Positions 16,442 through 19,800 of a stretch of DNA of 19,800 nucleotides are shown here, piece after piece. Both the position numbers and the translations under genes were made by a program. The first letter of the stretch is position 1. Each line of letters starts with the position of its first letter. Source of the DNA: Nocardioidaceae bacterium (GTDB lineage: Bacteria; Actinomycetota; Actinomycetes; Propionibacteriales; Nocardioidaceae). The notes below the pieces were generated by a model that did not search any database, was not told where the DNA came from, and worked only from the letters and a program-made list of their open reading frames with translations. The stretch covers positions 1 through 19,800 of the forward strand of contig JACCZI010000217.1 of assembly GCA_013696015.1 (NCBI GenBank), in the 5' to 3' direction.

Positions 16442-17871
16442 GGTGGCCCGGAACCGAGGTGGTCGTCGCCGGCATCGGGGTGTCCGGCTACGCCGCCGCG
16501 CAGGCGTTGCTGGACCGAGGCGCCCGAGTCACCGTGCTCGACGAGCGCGACGACGACCAGAACGCCGAACGGGCGGCGCGGCTGGAGCGGCGCGGCGCCT
16601 CCGTACGGCTGGGTGCAGATGCGGCGGCTGCCTGGTCCGATGATGCGGAGCTGGTGGTCGCGTCACCGGGCTGGCCGCCTCGGGCGCCGTTGTTGGTGCA
16701 GGCCGCCCGGCGTGGCGTCGAGGTGTGGAGCGAGGTCGAGCTCGCCTGGCGGCTGCGCGGTCCCGACCCCGCCCCCTGGCTGTGCGTCACCGGCACCAAC
16801 GGCAAGACCACCACGGTCACGATGCTCGCCTCGATGCTGGGAGCTGCCGGCCTGCGTACCGCGGCCATCGGCAACGTCGGCACGCCGGTCACGGAGGCCG
16901 TCGTGAGCGCTGAGCGGTTCGACGTGCTCGCCGTTGAGCTGTCCAGCTTCCAGCTGCATCGGACCGCCTCGCTGTCCGCGTCTGCCGCGGCCATCCTCAA
17001 CCTCGCCCCCGACCACCTCGACTGGTACGCCGGGTCGCTGGAGGTCTACACCGCGGACAAGGCCAGCATCTACCGGAACGCCCAGCTCGCCTGTGTCTAC
17101 AACGCCGACGACGCGGTGATCGAGCGCCTGGCCGGGGCGGCCGATGTAGCGCCAGGGTGCCGGCTGCTGGGGTTCACCACCGGCCCCCCCGTTCGGGGCG
17201 TGCTCGGTATCGACGGCGACTCGCTGGTCGACGCGGCGTTCGCCGGTGGTGGCGGCGAGAAGCTCGCGCAGCTGGGCGACGTGGTCCCGGCGGCGCCGCA
17301 CAACATCGCCAACGCGCTGGCTGCCGCTGCGCTGGCGCGGGCGCACGGCGTGCCCGCCAGCGCGGTCGGCGCCGGGCTCCGGCAGTACCGCCCCGGTGCG
17401 CACCGGATCACCGAGGTCGCCACGCTCGACGGAGTGCGCTACGTCGACGACTCGAAGGCGACGAACCCGCACGCCGCACTCGCGTCGCTGCGCGCGTACG
17501 ACGCCGTGGTCTGGGTGGCGGGCGGCCTGGCCAAAGGCGCCGACTTCACCGACCTGGTCCGGGCAACCCGCGACCGGCTGCGCGCCGTGGTGCTGCTCGG
17601 GGCGGACCGGGCCACGATCGCGGATGCCATGGCGCGACACGCACCCGATGTGCCTGTCGTCGTCGTCGACCGCCGCGAGACTGGCGACGTCATGGACCAT
17701 GTCGTCGAGGCGGCAGCGGCGATGTCCCGGCCCGGGGACACAGTGCTGCTGGCTCCCGGCTGCGCGTCCCAGGACATGTTCCGCGACTACGGCGCGCGAG
17801 GAGACGCCTTCACCGCAGCCGTGCGCCGGCGCCAGGCCGGCCATCGACCAGGGGAGGACGTCTCTCGGTGA
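16438..17871 (+). CDS. murD: UDP-N-acetylmuramoyl-L-alanine--D-glutamate ligase
   Basis: 477 residues. The N-terminal Rossmann-like domain opens with VVVAGIGVSGYAAAQALLDRGARV. The P-loop is GTNGKTTT (119-126), LNLAPDHLDWY is present, the candidate carbamylated lysine is K208 (YTADKASIY), and the C-terminal domain has DDSKATNPHAA and LAPGCASQDMFRDYGARGDAF, both typical of MurD. It adds D-Glu to UDP-MurNAc-L-Ala with ATP. GTG 16438 overlaps the mraY stop (GTGA); earlier in-frame codons lie only over mraY. Its place after mraY rather than before murE is normal for dcw clusters. The stop overlaps the ftsW start. Confidence 0.96.
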   Translation: MRWPGTEVVVAGIGVSGYAAAQALLDRGARVTVLDERDDDQNAERAARLERRGASVRLGADAAAAWSDDAELVVASPGWPPRAPLLVQAARRGVEVWSEVELAWRLRGPDPAPWLCVTGTNGKTTTVTMLASMLGAAGLRTAAIGNVGTPVTEAVVSAERFDVLAVELSSFQLHRTASLSASAAAILNLAPDHLDWYAGSLEVYTADKASIYRNAQLACVYNADDAVIERLAGAADVAPGCRLLGFTTGPPVRGVLGIDGDSLVDAAFAGGGGEKLAQLGDVVPAAPHNIANALAAAALARAHGVPASAVGAGLRQYRPGAHRITEVATLDGVRYVDDSKATNPHAALASLRAYDAVVWVAGGLAKGADFTDLVRATRDRLRAVVLLGADRATIADAMARHAPDVPVVVVDRRETGDVMDHVVEAAAAMSRPGDTVLLAPGCASQDMFRDYGARGDAFTAAVRRRQAGHRPGEDVSR

Positions 17872-19112
17872 GCACGACGACCTCGCGGCGCGACACCGCG
17901 AACGCGGCGGCGGCCGCCGAGACCAGCAGCGGGTGGATCGCCGCGCTACGCAGCGGCCTCGACCGCCCGCTCACCTCCTACCAGCTGGTGATCGGTGTGA
18001 CCGGGCTGCTGCTCGCACTCGGCCTCGTGATGGTGTTGTCCGCCAGCTCGGTCATCTCCTACGAGCAGTACGGCAACTCCTACTCCGTGTTCGCCAAACA
18101 GGCGCTGTGGGTGGCCATCGGGGCCCCCTTGGCCTGGCTGGTCTCGCGGCTGCCGGTCCGGATGCTGCGCTGGTTCGCCTACCCCGCGCTGTTGGGCACC
18201 TTGGTCCTGATCGCGATGACGTACGTGCCCGGCGTCGGCATCGAGGTCAATGGCAACCGGAACTGGCTGGGGTTCGGCCCGCTGACGATCCAGCCGTCGG
18301 AGGTGGCCAAGCTGGCGATGGTGCTGTGGGCCGCCGATCTGTATGCGCGCAAGGACAGGCTGCTCGGCGACTGGAAGCACCTGCTGATCCCGATGGTGCC
18401 GGTGACCCTGCTGGTCACGCTGATGGTCGTCGGGCAGCGCGACCTCGGCACCGCTCTGGTCATGTTCGCGATCATCCTCGGGATGCTGTGGTTCGTCGGG
18501 GCACCGACCCGCCTGTTCGCCGGGGCGTTGCTCGTGGTCGGCGGGCTCGCGGCGTTCCTCGCCAGTACCGACGCCGAGCGCGTGAAGCGGGTGATGACCT
18601 TCGTCGACCCGTTCGCCGACATGCGCGGCGACGGGTGGCAGGCCGCCCACGGGTTCTTCGCGCTCGCCACCGGCCAGTTCTGGGGCGTCGGACTCGGCGC
18701 CAGCCGGCAGAAGTGGGGGACCCTGCCGGAGGCGCACACCGACTTCATCTTCGCCGTCATCGGTGAGGAGCTCGGACTGTTCGGCACGCTGGTGGTCCTC
18801 GGGCTGTTCATGATGCTCGCCTTCACCGGGCTGCGCATCGCGGCCCGTACCAGGGACCCGTTCGTCCGCTATGCCAGCGCCGGAATCACGGTGTGGCTGC
18901 TGGCCCAGGCGATGATCAACCTCGGCATGGTGCTCGGCCTGCTGCCCGTGATCGGCATCCCGCTGCCCCTGGTGTCCTACGGCGGCTCGGCGCTGCTGCC
19001 GACGCTGATCGCACTGGGCATGTTGTGCGCCTTCGCCAAGACCGAGCCCGGCGCCAGGGCGGCACTCGACGCCCGCCGCGCCCGTCGCGGGCAGCGGTGG
19101 CGGAGGCGCTAG
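17868..19112 (+). CDS. ftsW: Septal peptidoglycan glycosyltransferase FtsW (SEDS family)
   Basis: 414 residues with a cytoplasmic N-terminal tail of about 40 residues and roughly ten membrane helices. SEDS signatures are GNRNWLGFGPLTIQPSEVAK, the PEAHTDFIFAVIGEELGL loop with D292 as the likely catalytic aspartate, and GIPLPLVSYGGSALL near the end. It polymerises lipid II into glycan strands at the septum with FtsI. The GTG at 17868 overlaps the murD stop (GTGA) and is preceded by GGGGAGG at 17851-17857 with a 10-nt spacer. RodA is the alternative within the family, but the position between murD and murG identifies FtsW. The C-terminal tail is short and very basic (RRARRGQRWRRR). Confidence 0.95.
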   Translation: MSTTTSRRDTANAAAAAETSSGWIAALRSGLDRPLTSYQLVIGVTGLLLALGLVMVLSASSVISYEQYGNSYSVFAKQALWVAIGAPLAWLVSRLPVRMLRWFAYPALLGTLVLIAMTYVPGVGIEVNGNRNWLGFGPLTIQPSEVAKLAMVLWAADLYARKDRLLGDWKHLLIPMVPVTLLVTLMVVGQRDLGTALVMFAIILGMLWFVGAPTRLFAGALLVVGGLAAFLASTDAERVKRVMTFVDPFADMRGDGWQAAHGFFALATGQFWGVGLGASRQKWGTLPEAHTDFIFAVIGEELGLFGTLVVLGLFMMLAFTGLRIAARTRDPFVRYASAGITVWLLAQAMINLGMVLGLLPVIGIPLPLVSYGGSALLPTLIALGMLCAFAKTEPGARAALDARRARRGQRWRRR

Positions 19113-19114
19113 CC

Positions 19115-19800
19115 GTGGCTCTGCGCGTTCTACTCGCGGGCGGCGGCACCGCTGGGCACATCTCTCCGTTACTGGCCACCGCCGAGGCCCTTCGTGACCT
19201 GGTGACCGAGGTGCAGATCACCGCGCTCGGGAGCGAGGGTGGCCTGGAGGCGACGCTGGTACCACGGGCCGGGATCCCGCTGGAGGTGGTGCCATCTGTG
19301 CCGTTGCCGCGGACCCTGACCCTGGACCTGCTGCGGCTTCCGGTGCGGGTCCGGACCGCGGTGCTCGCGACGCTGCGGGTCCTCGACCGGATCCGGCCGG
19401 ACGTCGTCGTCGGCTTCGGCGGGTACGTGTGCGTGCCGGCCTACCTGGCGGCCCGGCGGCGTCGCGTGCCGCTAGTCGTCCACGAGGGAAACGCCCTGCC
19501 GGGGCTGACGAACCGGCTCGGCTCGCGGCTGACGGGCCACGTCGCGATCAGCTTTCCCGGGACACCACTGCCGCACGCCACGTTCACCGGGATGCCGATC
19601 CGACGGCTCGTCTCGAGGCTGGACCGAGACGTGCAGCGTGCACCTGCCCGCGCCGAGCTCGGTCTGGACGCCGACCGGCCGACCCTGCTGGTCACCGGCG
19701 GCTCGCAGGGTGCCCGGCGGCTCAACGGCGCGGTGGCCGCGGCGGCACCGGCGCTGCGGGCTGCCGGTGTCCAGGTGCTGCACGTCGCGGGGCACAGTGG
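19115..19800 (+). CDS. murG: UDP-N-acetylglucosamine transferase MurG (lipid II synthase), 3' truncated by window edge
   Basis: The first 228 residues are present and the frame stays open to the window end. The start is GTG 19115, 2 nt after the ftsW stop, with GGAGG (19102-19106) 8 nt upstream. Motifs are the N-terminal glycine loop AGGGTAGHISP (8-18), VVVGFGGYVCVPAYLAA, VVHEGNALPGLTNR and the linker to the second domain LLVTGGSQGARRLN. MurG transfers GlcNAc from UDP-GlcNAc to lipid I on the cytoplasmic face of the membrane. The UDP-GlcNAc binding domain lies mostly beyond the window. By the usual actinomycete order murC and ftsQ would follow, but they are not visible here. Confidence 0.95.
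   Translation, partial: MALRVLLAGGGTAGHISPLLATAEALRDLVTEVQITALGSEGGLEATLVPRAGIPLEVVPSVPLPRTLTLDLLRLPVRVRTAVLATLRVLDRIRPDVVVGFGGYVCVPAYLAARRRRVPLVVHEGNALPGLTNRLGSRLTGHVAISFPGTPLPHATFTGMPIRRLVSRLDRDVQRAPARAELGLDADRPTLLVTGGSQGARRLNGAVAAAAPALRAAGVQVLHVAGHS

Overview
The window is a high-GC stretch (about 70% G+C by eye) of a bacterial chromosome, almost certainly from an actinomycete. The gene order mraZ, rsmH, ftsL, ftsI, murE, murF, mraY, murD, ftsW, murG, with a divergent moxR / DUF58 / transglutaminase operon and a DUF3040 gene beside it, is the arrangement expected in Actinomycetota. GTG and TTG starts are common. MurE carries the DNPR motif of diaminopimelate-adding ligases, so the peptidoglycan should contain DAP. 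The overall look resembles Propionibacteriales (Nocardioidaceae-like), but the sequence alone does not fix the genus.

Layout. (1) Positions 2-1991, plus strand: the C-terminal end of a DnaE2-type error-prone polymerase III alpha subunit, followed 4 nt later by a complete Y-family DNA polymerase IV (dinB); this pair looks like a mutagenic DNA damage tolerance cassette. (2) Positions 2019-2810, minus strand: a secreted L,D-transpeptidase with a peptidoglycan-binding domain, convergent with dinB across a compact hairpin. (3) Positions 2936-3340, plus strand: a DUF3040 two-helix membrane protein. (4) Positions 3422-8137, minus strand: an operon of moxR, a DUF58 protein and a TgpA-like membrane transglutaminase, with junctions of 1 nt spacing or 1 nt overlap. 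(5) Positions 8361-19800, plus strand: the division and cell wall (dcw) cluster, which runs off the right edge inside murG.

Functionally, section 5 makes and polymerises peptidoglycan precursor at the septum. MurE, MurF and MurD build the UDP-MurNAc-peptide. MraY and MurG make lipid I and lipid II. FtsW (SEDS glycosyltransferase) and FtsI (transpeptidase) polymerise and cross-link it, with FtsL as a divisome scaffold. RsmH methylates 16S rRNA and MraZ represses the cluster. The L,D-transpeptidase would add 3-3 cross-links.

Most of the window is orthodox. The most informative non-coding signal is upstream of mraZ: five MraZ-type boxes in exact 10-bp register laid over a recognisable -35/-10 promoter and the mraZ ribosome binding site. 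The least explained gene is a small single-helix membrane protein between mraZ and rsmH. I found no mobile element, CRISPR array, tRNA, rRNA or clear new system, and no gene-free stretch longer than 300 bases.
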